A DNA stretch of 64,000 bases from Diplonema japonicum (lineage: Eukaryota > Euglenozoa > Diplonemea > Diplonemida > Diplonemidae). Under the pieces are notes generated by a model. That model saw only the letters and a list, made by a program, of their open reading frames with translations. It was not told the DNA's origin and searched no databases. The DNA lies in contig OZ025666.1 in NCBI GenBank assembly GCA_964019335.1, positions 188,501 through 252,500 on the forward strand, written 5' to 3'. A program made the translations under genes and the position numbers. This document shows, in pieces, positions 1-9,006 of the stretch. The first letter of the stretch is position 1. Each line of letters starts with the position of its first letter.

Positions 1-146
1 TCGTGACATACAAGACAAAACACTGCAAGGACCCGAACCTCCTGAAATTGTGGCGCACCGCCACCGACCGTAAATGGATGTCTAGGTTCCTTCCTGTCGC
101 CAACGAGAGCAGCAGTCTGGGATATGAGTACAAACCGCTGCAGTGA
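1..146 (+). CDS. 3' end of an unidentified protein
   Basis: The window opens inside an open frame (codons start at base 3) that runs 47 codons to a TGA at 144-146. The visible tail reads as ordinary coding sequence of balanced composition, with KTKHC, RTATDRKWM and GYEYKPLQ near the end. The 5' part lies outside the window and I do not recognise the family. The frame is supported by its composition, which contrasts with the poly-A/poly-C spacer that starts right after the stop, and by its orientation, which matches every other gene here. Confidence 0.5.
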   Translation, partial: VTYKTKHCKDPNLLKLWRTATDRKWMSRFLPVANESSSLGYEYKPLQ

Positions 147-311
147 CAACGTGCGGGAGAGGGGGAGGGGGAAAAAAAAGTGTTTTTTTTTTTTAATTCA
201 ATTATTTCTTATGTAATTCATATCCCCCCCCTCCCCCTTGATTCTTCCTGCAAAAAATTGAAACGATACCAAAAAGGCGGGGGGGGAAAACCCACAAAAA
301 AAAAAAAGAAT

Positions 312-1184
312 ATGACAGACACAGCACTGAACAGCCCAGTCCAGCGCAGGAAGTCCCAAGTGAGTCTAGTTATTCTAGTAAAGGAAGACGTCGAAGGAGA
401 GGAAGAGATAAAGAATATTCCGGAAAAGGAAAAGGGCTCGGTAAGGTTCAATGAAGAGCACGAGGTGAAGATGATCACCCCCGCAACGCACCCTAACCGA
501 CAAGGGCAGTTTGGGTCCCTTTTTCCGAAGAACGAGCTCGCTCACTTTAAGCAGGGCGACAAGGTAGAGTACACCCTGAGTGGCACAAACCTGCGAACAG
601 GAAAGCGGTTCCAAGGGGTCATCATAGGTCTGCACGAAGAAAACAGCGCACATGTGGACGTATTGACACCTGAGGGGGACATAGAGGTCATCCCATGGTA
701 TAGAGTAAAGCACCTCACGGAGAAGAAAACAATGTTCTGGGGAACTGTTGTTTTGCAGCTTCTGGTTCTCCTCGTCATTTGGGTCGGCTCGGGAGGGCTT
801 GACAAGCATCCTTCATACCCTGGCCAGGTTACTGTTACTCTGCACGGCAACGAAACTGCACGTACACACGGTTTCACCCTTGGCACCGACTGGATCGTGA
901 ATTTTGTTCAGCCGAATTCTTCTGCAAGCAGATCCGGCCTCCGTTGTGGTTTCCAGCTTACGACCATCAATGGTCATTTGCCGTCGTCTTCGATGCTGGA
1001 CCATATTTACCCTGTCACGACCGTGCTTGTCCTGGCGCCGCCGCGTGGTTCCGATTCCCCGGTGTACTTGTTTGCCTTTGCCACCGCTTTGTTTTGTGTC
1101 ACCTTTATCACTCTCTCTTACATCCGTCCTGGGCCTGAGTTGATGCAGCACGCGGGTACAGCCCGGGATGATTATATTGTGTAA
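312..1184 (+). CDS. Two-pass membrane protein with a PDZ-like loop domain
   Basis: Protein of 290 residues. The ATG at 312 was chosen because the frame upstream of it only translates poly-T and poly-A. Residues 1-140 are hydrophilic. A first membrane segment lies at about 141-160 (WGTVVLQLLVLLVIWVG) and a second at about 251-271 (LFAFATALFCVTFITL). Between them sits a stretch with PDZ-like character: a GFTLG turn, then SASRSGL-x-CG-x4-TINGHL, similar to the carboxylate-binding and GL-x-GD-x-I-x2-ING regions of PDZ domains. The PDZ call is inference. A GTAAGT donor overlaps the stop at 1181, but splicing to either nearby AG (1244 or 1248) again gives Val-stop, so the C-terminus DDYIV is unaffected. 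Confidence 0.6.
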   Translation: MTDTALNSPVQRRKSQVSLVILVKEDVEGEEEIKNIPEKEKGSVRFNEEHEVKMITPATHPNRQGQFGSLFPKNELAHFKQGDKVEYTLSGTNLRTGKRFQGVIIGLHEENSAHVDVLTPEGDIEVIPWYRVKHLTEKKTMFWGTVVLQLLVLLVIWVGSGGLDKHPSYPGQVTVTLHGNETARTHGFTLGTDWIVNFVQPNSSASRSGLRCGFQLTTINGHLPSSSMLDHIYPVTTVLVLAPPRGSDSPVYLFAFATALFCVTFITLSYIRPGPELMQHAGTARDDYIV

Positions 1185-1277
1185 GTTTTTTTTTTCTTCT
1201 TCTATCTTTTTCTTTTTTCCTAATATGATCCCCTCCCCTCTTAGTTAGTTGAGCTGCTGGATTGAAGAAAGCCATTC

Positions 1278-1334
<57 letters not shown>

Positions 1335-1475
1335 ACTTTTTTTTTCTTCTTCCGTTAATTCTTCCAGGAGAGTGCTAGCTTGTATACCAATCTTGGCCAC
1401 CCCTCCCCTAGGGGCTATGTTGGCAGGGTTATCGCGATTCCCAAGCTTATTTTTTTCTAAGGTGGTGGGGATAAC

Positions 1476-2070
1476 GTGGAAATATAAGAAGTACATCAGA
1501 TATGTTGTTCGCTGTTGACCTCCCTGTCGGTCATCACCGGTAGCGCCCGAGTGGAAGAACGTAACGCAGATGCTCAGGGTGCGAACAGGCAGCAAACTGC
1601 ACGAGCGCAGAATCTTGGTTACCCGGGACGCCCCGGCTAGGGTTGAGCACACCGCACGCATTAAGGACACGACGCGGAACGCAGAAGAAGCTACTGCTCG
1701 GCCGAGGAGCGCCCCCTGTAATCAAGTAGGTAGTTCGTGCTTCATTATACGCTTAACGCCACCTAGTGTTGCAATCAAAGCCCCATTTTTTTTTTTTTTT
1801 TTTTGGAGCCCGTTTCCCAATAAGAAAACGGAGTCGTTTCCCGCTTTGCTACCAACATAGCCGTGCCCCCCCTCCCCCTCCCCCTCCCCCTCCCCCGCTG
1901 TGCAGTCTTGCAATTCGAGTGTCCGAGGGTCGCGGCACTTGTTCCTCTGAACTGGCACAAACTGTCCCACTTTTTTTTTTAATATTAAGTTTATGCTTCT
2001 TTTTTTTTTTTTAGTTTTAATTTCAGCATTGCAGAGCGCCACCAACACTGGCCTCCTAATCTCTTTATAT
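1476..2070 (+). repeat. Split copy of a dispersed repeat
   Basis: Bases 1476-1520 and 2035-2070 match the two halves of an element whose complete copy lies at 2763-2862. The first half shares AAGAAGTACATC and GTTGTTCGCTGTTGACCTC with that copy. The second half shares GCGCCACCAACACTGGCC and the following TCCTA. Here the halves are about 510 bases apart, whereas they are almost adjacent in the other copy. This copy therefore carries an insertion, or the other has a deletion. In this copy the frame is interrupted by an early TAA. Confidence 0.65.
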
Positions 2071-2762
2071 ATGATTTATATAGTAATTAATATCTGACTA
2101 AGTATAGGGTATTGATAAACCTCAAAAAAAGAAGGGGAAAAAAAAAAGAGAAAAAAAAAAAAAAAAACAACCAAGACATGGCATAAAAGAAATTTGGGTG
2201 TGTTTCAAGTTTTTTTTTTCCTTCGCTGACAAAAAAAAAAAAAAGAAAAAAAAAAAGAAAAAAAAAAGAAAAAAAAAAAAGAAAAAAAAAAGAAAAAAAA
2301 AAAAAACCTTTTAGCCATATTTGTTCAAGCTTCGATGATCAAACCGGGAAAAAAAAAAGAAAAAAAAAGAAGAATAAAAAAAAGAGGTAATTTTATCTTT
2401 TTTTTTCCCTTTTTTTTTCCGGGTGCTAGGTGTTCTGCCTATTAAGCCTCCTTGTATCTCATGGCAACTAAGAAAAAAAAAAGAACGAGGGGGAGGGGGA
2501 AGGTCCCCCTCACTTTGTTATTCTACGTTATTCCCGCTACTATATTTCACTCTGTTATTTTTTTGAAAAGGGGAAAAAATACAGTATCAAGCGTCTCCCC
2601 CCCCCCCCCTTCTCTCCTTGTCAATAGGAAAACAGAAAGCGACACGGAAAAAAAAAAGGAAGAAGAAGAAAAAAAGAACGGAAATGAGAGCGAGAAAAAA
2701 AGATCCCCGTTTTCCTTTCTTTTCTCTTCTTCTTTTTTTTTTTCAAGTGATTAAAAAATATC

Positions 2763-2862
2763 ATGGAGATAAAGAAGTACATCGCATGTGTGTTGTTCGC
2801 TGTTGACCTCAGTGTTTGTGCAAGGCGCCACCAACACTGGCCTCCTAGTCTCTTATATATAT
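2763..2862 (+). repeat. Contiguous copy of the dispersed repeat
   Basis: This copy joins both conserved halves. It begins with an ATG followed by a short frame reading MEIKKYIACVLFAVDLSVCA, which resembles a signal peptide. The frame continues for about 40 codons into poly-A. It may be the remnant of a small secreted-protein gene or the edge of a mobile element. There is no supporting downstream frame, so it is called a repeat rather than a gene. Confidence 0.55.
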
Positions 2863-2914
2863 ATGGGACGTCGGGATTTTTTTCCCCTGTTCTTTATTGC
2901 ACAAAAAAATAGCT

Positions 2915-2963
<49 letters not shown>

Positions 2964-3315
2964 TCGAGATGTAAACTCACCTGCAAGGACCGCGAAGGTT
3001 AGCAACTTACCACTCTAAATATAAAGCAAAAAAAAAAAAAAAAAAAAAAAGAAGGGGCTTCCTCTTCTTTCTCCTCAACCCTCCTATTCTCCTTATTTAT
3101 TTAGTTATTTTTAAGTAGAGAGGGCTGTCGGCACGTTCGTTATAAATTTACTTAACAACACACCCACCCCACCACTCCTCTCTGTTTTTTGTTATTCTAT
3201 GACAACCGCCCATAAAAATAGCGGTTTGTTTCCCCTTAAAATCTATCACATTTTTTGAACCGCATTTTTGAATCCATGAGGTGTGGGTTACACATTCTTT
3301 ACGATAAAAAGAAAA

Positions 3316-3515
3316 NNNNNNNNNNNNNNNNNNNNNNNNNNNNNNNNNNNNNNNNNNNNNNNNNNNNNNNNNNNNNNNNNNNNNNNNNNNNNNNNNNNNN
3401 NNNNNNNNNNNNNNNNNNNNNNNNNNNNNNNNNNNNNNNNNNNNNNNNNNNNNNNNNNNNNNNNNNNNNNNNNNNNNNNNNNNNNNNNNNNNNNNNNNNN
3501 NNNNNNNNNNNNNNN
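3316..3515. other. Assembly gap of 200 N
   Basis: Exactly 200 N, the usual placeholder for a scaffold gap of unknown size. It removes the N-terminal part of the helicase gene, including the Q motif and Walker A, so the apparent open frame through the gap has no meaning. Confidence 0.98.
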
Positions 3516-4786
3516 CCAAACGATGGCCTCTACTAAAGCACAGGTGGGGAAACAAGACATTCTGTGCACAACACCCGGGAGGCTGATGTCGTTTGTGAAG
3601 GATCAGAGCCTGGATCTGTCCAAGGTGGAGTACATTGTTTTTGACGAGGCGGACCAACTGTTCGACATCTCCCACGACAGCTTTTTCGGGGTCATGAAAT
3701 CCGTCCTTGAGAAGTGCACCACTGAGAACAAACAAATTGTTGTGATGAGCGCTACGCTTCCTGAGAAGGCCGAAGGGATAATCAGACAGTTCCTTCCCCA
3801 ACCGTGCAGGATCATGATCGGAACCCGTGCCTCTGCGTCGAAGAACGTAGACCAACAGCTCGAATATTGCGGGAAAGAACAAGGGAAAATCCAAGCAGTT
3901 AGACAGCTTTTGCAAAAAGGGTTAGCGCCGCCCGTTCTGGTGTTTGTACAGAGCATCGAGAGAGCGAAAGACTTGTACTTGGAACTTGTGGCCAAGGATC
4001 TATCCGTAGCATCTATCCATTCCGATCGCACACCTGCGCAAAGAGAAAAAACGGTCAAAGAGTTCAGGATGGGCCGCATCAATGTTCTCGTCTGTACCGA
4101 ACTCCTTGCCAGAGGCATTGATTTCAAAGGCGTTGCAACCGTAATCAACTACGACTTCCCGACCTCCATCCAGTCATACGTCCACAGAGTCGGTCGTACC
4201 GGCCGAGCTGGCCACAAAGGTACCGCCATAACTCTCTGGACTGACGAAGACCGCCCCAACCTGCGCAGGATTGCGAACATTGTGAAAAGTGCAGGCACCG
4301 AAGTCCCTGAATGGATGCTCAAGGTCCCTAAAAAATTCGGGAAAACCCGCGGCACTGTTAAAAAACAAGATGAAATGACTGAGGATCAAACTGCAGCTTA
4401 CGAAGCAAAGGTCAAAAGCAAAGCAAAATCAAGCATTATGCCTGTTAACCGAGAGTCCATCTCAGCGATCAGGAGAGTGAAGGAAGCAGAAGCAAGAAAC
4501 AAAAGGTATGTGCGGGGGGGGGGGGGGGGGGGTGTCAAACATGGGTATCATATTACTTATACAATCCCAAAACCTGTCGTGGCGCCTTAGCTCAGTTGGT
4601 TAGAGCGCACGCCTAGTAAGCGTGAGGTCGAGGGTTCAAATCCCTCAGGTGCCTTTCTTTTTTCTACTTCTTGCCATACAATAATAATTCTAACCCAGGT
4701 CGGCGAAGAGAAAACGTAAAGGCGATGATGATGCGGGACCCATGAACGTTCGTGCAAGGAACGGAAAGCAGAGTGACCAAGATTGA
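3516..4786 (+). CDS. DDX52: DEAD-box RNA helicase, DDX52/Rok1 type (5' end in gap)
   Basis: ATP-dependent RNA helicase of the group that acts in 18S rRNA processing in the nucleolus. The first complete codon after the gap is at 3517. Visible motifs in order: TPGRL (Ib), DEAD in VFDEADQLFD (II), SAT (III), VLVFVQS (IV), ARGIDF (V) and HRVGRTGRAG (VI). The INYDFPTSIQSYVHR stretch and the AGTEVPEWM tail fit DDX52/Rok1 better than other DEAD-box groups. An intron at 4506-4698 (donor GTATGT, acceptor TTCTAACCCAG) joins AG|G in frame. Exon 2 (4699-4786) encodes a basic tail with KRKRK and ends in TGA. Without splicing the frame stops inside the intron. The intron holds a 19-base poly-G run and a complete tRNA gene on the same strand. 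The N-terminus, including Walker A, is missing because of the assembly gap. Confidence 0.9.
4581..4653 (+). tRNA. tRNA-Thr (anticodon AGT)
   Basis: A 73-base cloverleaf. Acceptor stem GGCGCCT pairs with AGGTGCC (one G-U). The D arm is GCTC-AGTTGGTTA-GAGC, the anticodon stem CACGC/GCGTG has loop CTAGTAA, giving anticodon AGT, and the T arm is GAGGG-TTCAAAT-CCCTC. The A box and B box (GGTTCAAATCC) are intact. No CCA is encoded and there is no tRNA intron. It lies inside the intron of the DDX52 gene in the same orientation, so it can be made by RNA polymerase III or, in principle, released from the excised intron. Confidence 0.96.
4654..4663 (+). terminator. RNA polymerase III terminator
   Basis: TTTCTTTTTT directly follows the tRNA discriminator position. 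A run of six T at 4658-4663 is a standard stop signal for RNA polymerase III. Confidence 0.75.
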
Positions 4787-5152
4787 CTGTCCTTTTTCTA
4801 TTAATTTCTTACAAACACAAACACCTGGTCAAATCAGAGTATCATATTTTATTCCTTGTCTACGCTATCTAGTCGCCTTTACTCAACACACAGAATACGC
4901 TATTTGTCACCAAAATTTCTGAGAATCGAAGAAAAAAAAACATTTCTTTTGTTCCAATCCAGAAAAGGGTGCAGCAAATTAAGCATTTGGCAAGACAGCA
5001 AGTGATACCGTATCACAGCAGCCAGGAAGCACCACAAATTCTGTCCGATTTCGATTAAATCTTCCTCCAGGTGTCCATTTTAATTCTTACTGGAACTATA
5101 ATGAAATTTGAGATTCTCACGAAGTTGAGACAAATAGCGTATTCTGGGCCAT
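4787..5152. repeat. Spacer with an inverted repeat (possible MITE)
   Basis: This spacer holds an 18-base perfect inverted repeat: CAGAATACGCTATTTGTC at 4891-4908 and its complement at 5129-5146. A further 8 bases match inside (TGAGAATC near 4919 and GATTCTCA at 5112-5119). The 256-base element between the outer ends also contains a near-palindrome, TGATACCGTATCA, near 5008. This looks like a small non-autonomous transposon or a hairpin-forming element. Its right arm ends just before the start of the cupin gene. No flanking target duplication is clear. Confidence 0.5.
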
Positions 5153-5587
5153 ATGTTAAGCATGAGAAACGGGATCACCACGGTTCTGTTGATAGTGGGT
5201 GTGATAGGGCTGCTTGTTATCGGGCTGACGAAAGACCAGAAGCTAAGAGGGGGTAAAATTGTGTATTATGATGAGGTGGAGGAAAGTACTGTGAGCCACA
5301 ACAAATTGATAAAAAAGAAGAAACTGTTGGGAGAGGGTACCGTCCCGCACTTGATTTTCTTGAGCAGGTCTGTTTTCACACCTGGGCAGGTAGCTAAAGG
5401 TCACCACCACGAAGACATGGACGAGGTTTTCCATGTTGTTGAAGGCAGAGCTGTTTTTACTATAGATGGCATCAACCGCACTGTGGCAAAGGGTGGGACC
5501 GTTCATCTTGCTCCGTTCGAACGTCACGAGGTCCTTAATACTGGGACCGAAGACCTCGTCCTATTATACTTTGGAATCAGGCCTTGA
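5153..5587 (+). CDS. Membrane-anchored cupin-domain protein
   Basis: Protein of 144 residues. An N-terminal hydrophobic segment (about residues 8-26, TTVLLIVGVIGLLVIGL) acts as a signal anchor. A single cupin barrel follows. Cupin motif 1 is visible as G-x5-HHH-x4-E-x6-G (GHHHEDMDEVFHVVEG) and motif 2 as P-x3-H-x3-N (PFERHEVLN), so the metal-binding His/Glu/His set is present. Substrate cannot be deduced from a lone cupin domain. A possible trans-splice AG at 5159-5160 would make the second ATG (5162) the start, which keeps the membrane anchor. It lies immediately downstream of the inverted repeat. Confidence 0.75.
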   Translation: MLSMRNGITTVLLIVGVIGLLVIGLTKDQKLRGGKIVYYDEVEESTVSHNKLIKKKKLLGEGTVPHLIFLSRSVFTPGQVAKGHHHEDMDEVFHVVEGRAVFTIDGINRTVAKGGTVHLAPFERHEVLNTGTEDLVLLYFGIRP

Positions 5588-5689
5588 CGCGAACAGTGTT
5601 TTTTTAATCTTTTTTTAATCCTTGCCTCTCCTGCCCACTAGGAGAAGACGGGATTTCCAAAGTCTTATTTCAATCCAGTCCGACTAGAG

Positions 5690-6751
5690 ATGCCCCCTGC
5701 GAGACTCACCGACCTTAATGCGGCACGGCATTTGAACCGAACCTTCAAGCAATTTACAACCCATAAAACCGGGCGGGATGATACTGCACGTCTTGCAACT
5801 ACGTTGGCTCACGAAATTGACTGCCTTAAGAAACATCGGTGTGAGGTGGGAAGCAGGACAGTGAACACGGCTGTGAATCTTTTGTGCAGATGGGACATGC
5901 CTGGGTCCGGAGTGCGTCTCATGAAGGAAGAACAGGTCCCCCCGGATCACATGACGCATTCGATACTTATCAAAAGCTACGCGAAAATGAAGGACGAGAA
6001 GATGGTGAGGAAGCTGATGCAGGATCGGATCGATTCCGGGTTGCCACCGGATATTACGTGTCACAATGCACTTTTGATGTCGTTGAGGCCTCCTTGTGAA
6101 GACGAGATGCGAGCTGTGTTGGAAGAGATAAAGGAGAACGGGATACAGCCTAATGCGGTAACAGCGCGTGAGGCACTGAACCACTGCAGGACGCTCGACA
6201 CCGCCAAGCAGTTGTACACGCTGAACTTCAAGAATCTTGTCACAGAGGAAGAGTTTTTGCGGTCAGCGTTGATTCTGTGCTCACGCAACGGGGATTCTAA
6301 AGCCGCGGAGGGTATCCTGGAGCGCATGGAAGGACCGCCTACCTTGATACGATACAATATGCTGCTTAACTCCTACGCCGTGAACGGCGATGTGGAGGAA
6401 TGTTTATGCGTTCTGAAAAAGATGAAGGCAAGGCTACTCGAGAGACCGTCTGCTGTATCTTATACCACAGCGATCAAAGCATGCAGTATCCGTGTGGACA
6501 ATGTTGAAGGCAGTGATATCGAAGCGACAGCTATAGCCGAGACGCTGTTCGAGGAGGCGCTCAATTCCCGGATCGTGAAGAACCAACACCTTTACACGAA
6601 GTTAATGGAAGTCTATGGGAAGACATCGGGGGAACCCGGCAAAGCACGGAAAATAGAGCTCGTGACAAATTTACTTATAAAATCAAGGCTGCCCATCTCG
6701 AAACCGTTCACGGATTGGAAACGGAAAGCGTTGCGAAGGCTGGAGGAATAG
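5690..6751 (+). CDS. Pentatricopeptide repeat (PPR) protein
   Basis: Protein of 353 residues built largely of helix-turn-helix repeats with PPR character. Examples are HSILIKSYAKMKDEKMVRKLM followed by DSGLPPDITCHNALLMSL, and later RYNMLLNSYAVNGDVEECLCVLKKM followed by SAVSYTTAIKACS. At least five repeats can be seen. PPR proteins bind single-stranded RNA and usually act in mitochondria or plastids; no clear targeting peptide is visible. The start at 5690 lies 48 bases after a pyrimidine-rich AG (CTGCCCACTAG, 5640-5641) that fits a trans-splice acceptor. No intron was found. The C-terminus is basic (DWKRKALRRLEE). Confidence 0.8.
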   Translation: MPPARLTDLNAARHLNRTFKQFTTHKTGRDDTARLATTLAHEIDCLKKHRCEVGSRTVNTAVNLLCRWDMPGSGVRLMKEEQVPPDHMTHSILIKSYAKMKDEKMVRKLMQDRIDSGLPPDITCHNALLMSLRPPCEDEMRAVLEEIKENGIQPNAVTAREALNHCRTLDTAKQLYTLNFKNLVTEEEFLRSALILCSRNGDSKAAEGILERMEGPPTLIRYNMLLNSYAVNGDVEECLCVLKKMKARLLERPSAVSYTTAIKACSIRVDNVEGSDIEATAIAETLFEEALNSRIVKNQHLYTKLMEVYGKTSGEPGKARKIELVTNLLIKSRLPISKPFTDWKRKALRRLEE

Positions 6752-6812
6752 TCTCATCCATTTTATCCCCCTTTTTTCCCTAACAACCCTCCTTACCCAT
6801 TACAGGTTGGTG

Positions 6813-7655
6813 ATGGCAGACAGCAATGTGTCCGCCTCTACCCAGCGATCTGTCCGCAATGCTGTCATGAAGCACATCCCCGAGATTATGCTGTGTAAAG
6901 TGAACGAGAAGGTGTTGGGCTTGCAGATCTTCGACGGGTCCGATTTGTTAAATATCGATCTCAATGATTACATGAAAAACGTGGTGACACTGCACAGCGA
7001 CCACTTGTTTAGGTTGTTCTGTGCAATCTCGGGGAATATCGCAGTTGTGTGGTCGTGTACTGACCTTTTCACCGATAAGTTTTGGGAGTTTATGTGTTTG
7101 TCCCGACCACTGCTGGTGAACCACAAGCATCTAAGGGGTTTCGTGCAGAATCATTACCCTTATGAAACAGTCACACTGACTTGTTCGCTAATGTTACCTT
7201 ACAAACAAGTCAAACAAGTGTACAGCACCGTGGCGTCATTGGCTGTGAGGAGTACGGTGCACATCCCGTCTGTCATCTTGATGTTCCTTGCAGCTGATAC
7301 GTCATGCCTCTACAATGTCTATGCGGCGCAGTGTGAGCAAGAACTCAAAAGATTAGAGGAAGAAGAACTTATCATCGAAGAGCAACAGATCGATGTGCTG
7401 CCCTCGTACGACCAGTCGATCTTGCGGCCTATTAAAGAGGAGAGGATTAAAGAGGAAAAGATTGAAAATGGGAAAGTTAAAATTGAGAAGATCAAAGAGG
7501 AAGACGAAATGTTGGCCCTTTGTCCCCCTCCTCTCGCGGAGATAAAAGACGAGGAAAGCGAGGATTACATACCAAAGAAGCGACGCCTGTCACGCACACC
7601 TTCCCCTCCGTTTGAGTTTGAAGACCTCGAAAACGACGGAATCACAGTGATTTAG
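6813..7655 (+). CDS. Unknown protein with acidic coiled tail and nuclear localisation motif
   Basis: Protein of 280 residues; family not recognised. The N-terminal 190 residues are globular and rich in hydrophobic residues and cysteine. They are followed by a charged region with repeated IKEE/IKEEK units (about residues 210-233) and then the basic cluster PKKRRLSRTPSPP, which combines a nuclear localisation signal with possible proline-directed phosphorylation sites. The ATG at 6813 lies 7 bases after CCCATTACAG (AG 6804-6805), with CTAAC further upstream, a good trans-splice acceptor. It starts 61 bases after the stop of the PPR gene. Confidence 0.7.
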   Translation: MADSNVSASTQRSVRNAVMKHIPEIMLCKVNEKVLGLQIFDGSDLLNIDLNDYMKNVVTLHSDHLFRLFCAISGNIAVVWSCTDLFTDKFWEFMCLSRPLLVNHKHLRGFVQNHYPYETVTLTCSLMLPYKQVKQVYSTVASLAVRSTVHIPSVILMFLAADTSCLYNVYAAQCEQELKRLEEEELIIEEQQIDVLPSYDQSILRPIKEERIKEEKIENGKVKIEKIKEEDEMLALCPPPLAEIKDEESEDYIPKKRRLSRTPSPPFEFEDLENDGITVI

Positions 7656-7728
7656 TGTGGAAACACGTGTTTTCCCTTTTTTTCCATTTTCTTTTCCACG
7701 TTTGCACATTTATTGCAGGCGACAACCA

Positions 7729-8787
7729 ATGGGGACATGTCTGCCCTCCATCCTTGACGAACAGCTCGCGACAAGGCTCCTCAAAGAGCGTGCTGGCGGC
7801 CGCGTCAAGACGGGAAACCTTTTCGGGCTGAGCATTGACCAAGCCATCGAAAAACACCAGCGAGAAGCTGACGAGCTGATTAAAAAAGCCTACAAATTCC
7901 TTGCGGAAGATAAATACGTGAATGCAAACCAATACATGATGGCAGCTCACAAACTGCGCCCCAGCTGCGTACAGACAATGTACTCTCTGTGCTGCATTAG
8001 TGCTCTTTTGGGAAATGCGGAGGAGTGTTCGTGTTGGCTGTTACGCGCCGTTGAAGCGACGCCTTCAGAGCACCCTATCAAGCACACCGAGACAGAGTGC
8101 AGCAAGCCCAAGCAAGACATCCTCGACCCTTTGATGCGGTACAGAATATTGCAACGGCAAAGAAAAGCACCAAAAAAGGTCCGAGACAGGATCCGAACCG
8201 GGACGTGGGTGGGCGACGATATGAGGCAGCTCATACGAGGCGTGCGATGGGTGGTTGAAGCAGCGCCTCTTTCCGATGCCAATAGAATTGCAGAGCGTAT
8301 GAAGTGCCCGTGGCTGCCGTTAGGGAAAGCGTTAGTGATCGACCAACCATGTAAGAGTAGTAGTGGGTGTAAAACAGTGGGCCGCCTGGCTTCCCCGGCG
8401 CCAAAAACGCCCGAGCGGCCCGCCGATAGTTCAGTCGATGTTTCAAATAATTCACCGCGGGTCACACTTCCATCTGTAAAAAACCATCTTGTAAAGCGGG
8501 TGCAAAATTTTTCCAAACAACCCCGCAAGACCCGCCCCCGTCAGCCTGTCAGCACTGTGCGAGCAAATCTCAAAGATTCAGCACATTCACCTTCTGTTGT
8601 CTTGCCGTCTCTTGATCACTCTCCTGGCCACCCCTTTCCCACTCCAAAACTCGTACGTCGTGCGGGTGCATGGAGCGCTTCTTCCACAGGAAAGCATATC
8701 CCCAACCGCACCCTTGCTCGACTCGAGTCCAGCCGGACTCATCACGCCCCCTGCAGTATCCCACAACTTGCGGGACTCAAGCTGTAA
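7729..8787 (+). CDS. Unknown protein with TPR-like helical N-terminus
   Basis: Protein of 352 residues. Residues 45-110 have the alternating pattern of a tetratricopeptide-like helical pair (KKAYKFLAEDKYVNANQYMMAAHKLRPS, then a cysteine-rich helix). The rest is basic and rich in Ser, Pro and Thr. No catalytic motif is visible and the family is not recognised. The ATG at 7729 is 10 bases after TTTATTGCAG (AG 7717-7718), so an earlier in-frame start upstream of the AG is unlikely. No intron is needed. Confidence 0.65.
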   Translation: MGTCLPSILDEQLATRLLKERAGGRVKTGNLFGLSIDQAIEKHQREADELIKKAYKFLAEDKYVNANQYMMAAHKLRPSCVQTMYSLCCISALLGNAEECSCWLLRAVEATPSEHPIKHTETECSKPKQDILDPLMRYRILQRQRKAPKKVRDRIRTGTWVGDDMRQLIRGVRWVVEAAPLSDANRIAERMKCPWLPLGKALVIDQPCKSSSGCKTVGRLASPAPKTPERPADSSVDVSNNSPRVTLPSVKNHLVKRVQNFSKQPRKTRPRQPVSTVRANLKDSAHSPSVVLPSLDHSPGHPFPTPKLVRRAGAWSASSTGKHIPNRTLARLESSRTHHAPCSIPQLAGLKL

Positions 8788-9006
8788 TGAGCATTTCCAT
8801 GCGAAGAAAAAGCTTGAAACCGCCTTTCGTATCATCCTGGTGCCTTGCTGTATTTCAGAGAAGCAGAAAAAAAAGCAGAAGAATATGTGTATGGGTTTGC
8901 CGTGTAGTTTGCTATTTTTTTTCTTCTCTAAAAAGAGAAATGGAGAACCGGATTCGAAAAAAAGAAAAAGAAAAAAACTATTCATAAACGCAAAGGCTTG
9001 GGTGAA

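Larger units (their letters stand above)
1185..3315. other. Gene-free low-complexity spacer with scattered repeat copies
   Basis: About 2.1 kb with no convincing gene. It is dominated by homopolymers, including a run of over 50 A at about 1280-1333, A-tracts broken by single G at 2230-2310 and A-runs near 2920-2960 and 3028-3050. One balanced-composition island (about 1490-1770) contains no frame with family resemblance. Short dispersed repeat copies are listed separately. The 3' part of the spacer leads into the assembly gap before the helicase gene, so its 5' leader or first exons could lie here. Confidence 0.6.
4506..4698 (+). other. 193-base intron of the DDX52 gene hosting a tRNA gene
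   Basis: The donor is GTATGTGC, followed by a 19-base G run. The acceptor is preceded by CTAAC, a branch-site-like motif about 5 bases before CAG. Removal restores the reading frame into a lysine-rich C-terminus. It is one of only two introns longer than 100 bases found here, and the extra length is accounted for by the tRNA gene. Confidence 0.85.

Noticed and set aside
180-311. Extended N-terminus for the first membrane protein
   Set aside because: It translates homopolymer sequence (Phe and Lys runs) and lacks coding composition; the ATG at 312 is used instead.
375-809. Minus-strand open frames, here and opposite most other genes
   Set aside because: They mirror the codons of real + strand genes or translate poly-A/poly-T; none shows a domain, and no minus-strand gene has start or splice context.
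1530-1770. tRNA-like or structured RNA in the balanced island
   Set aside because: A partial resemblance to a D arm, but no matching acceptor stem or TTCRA loop.
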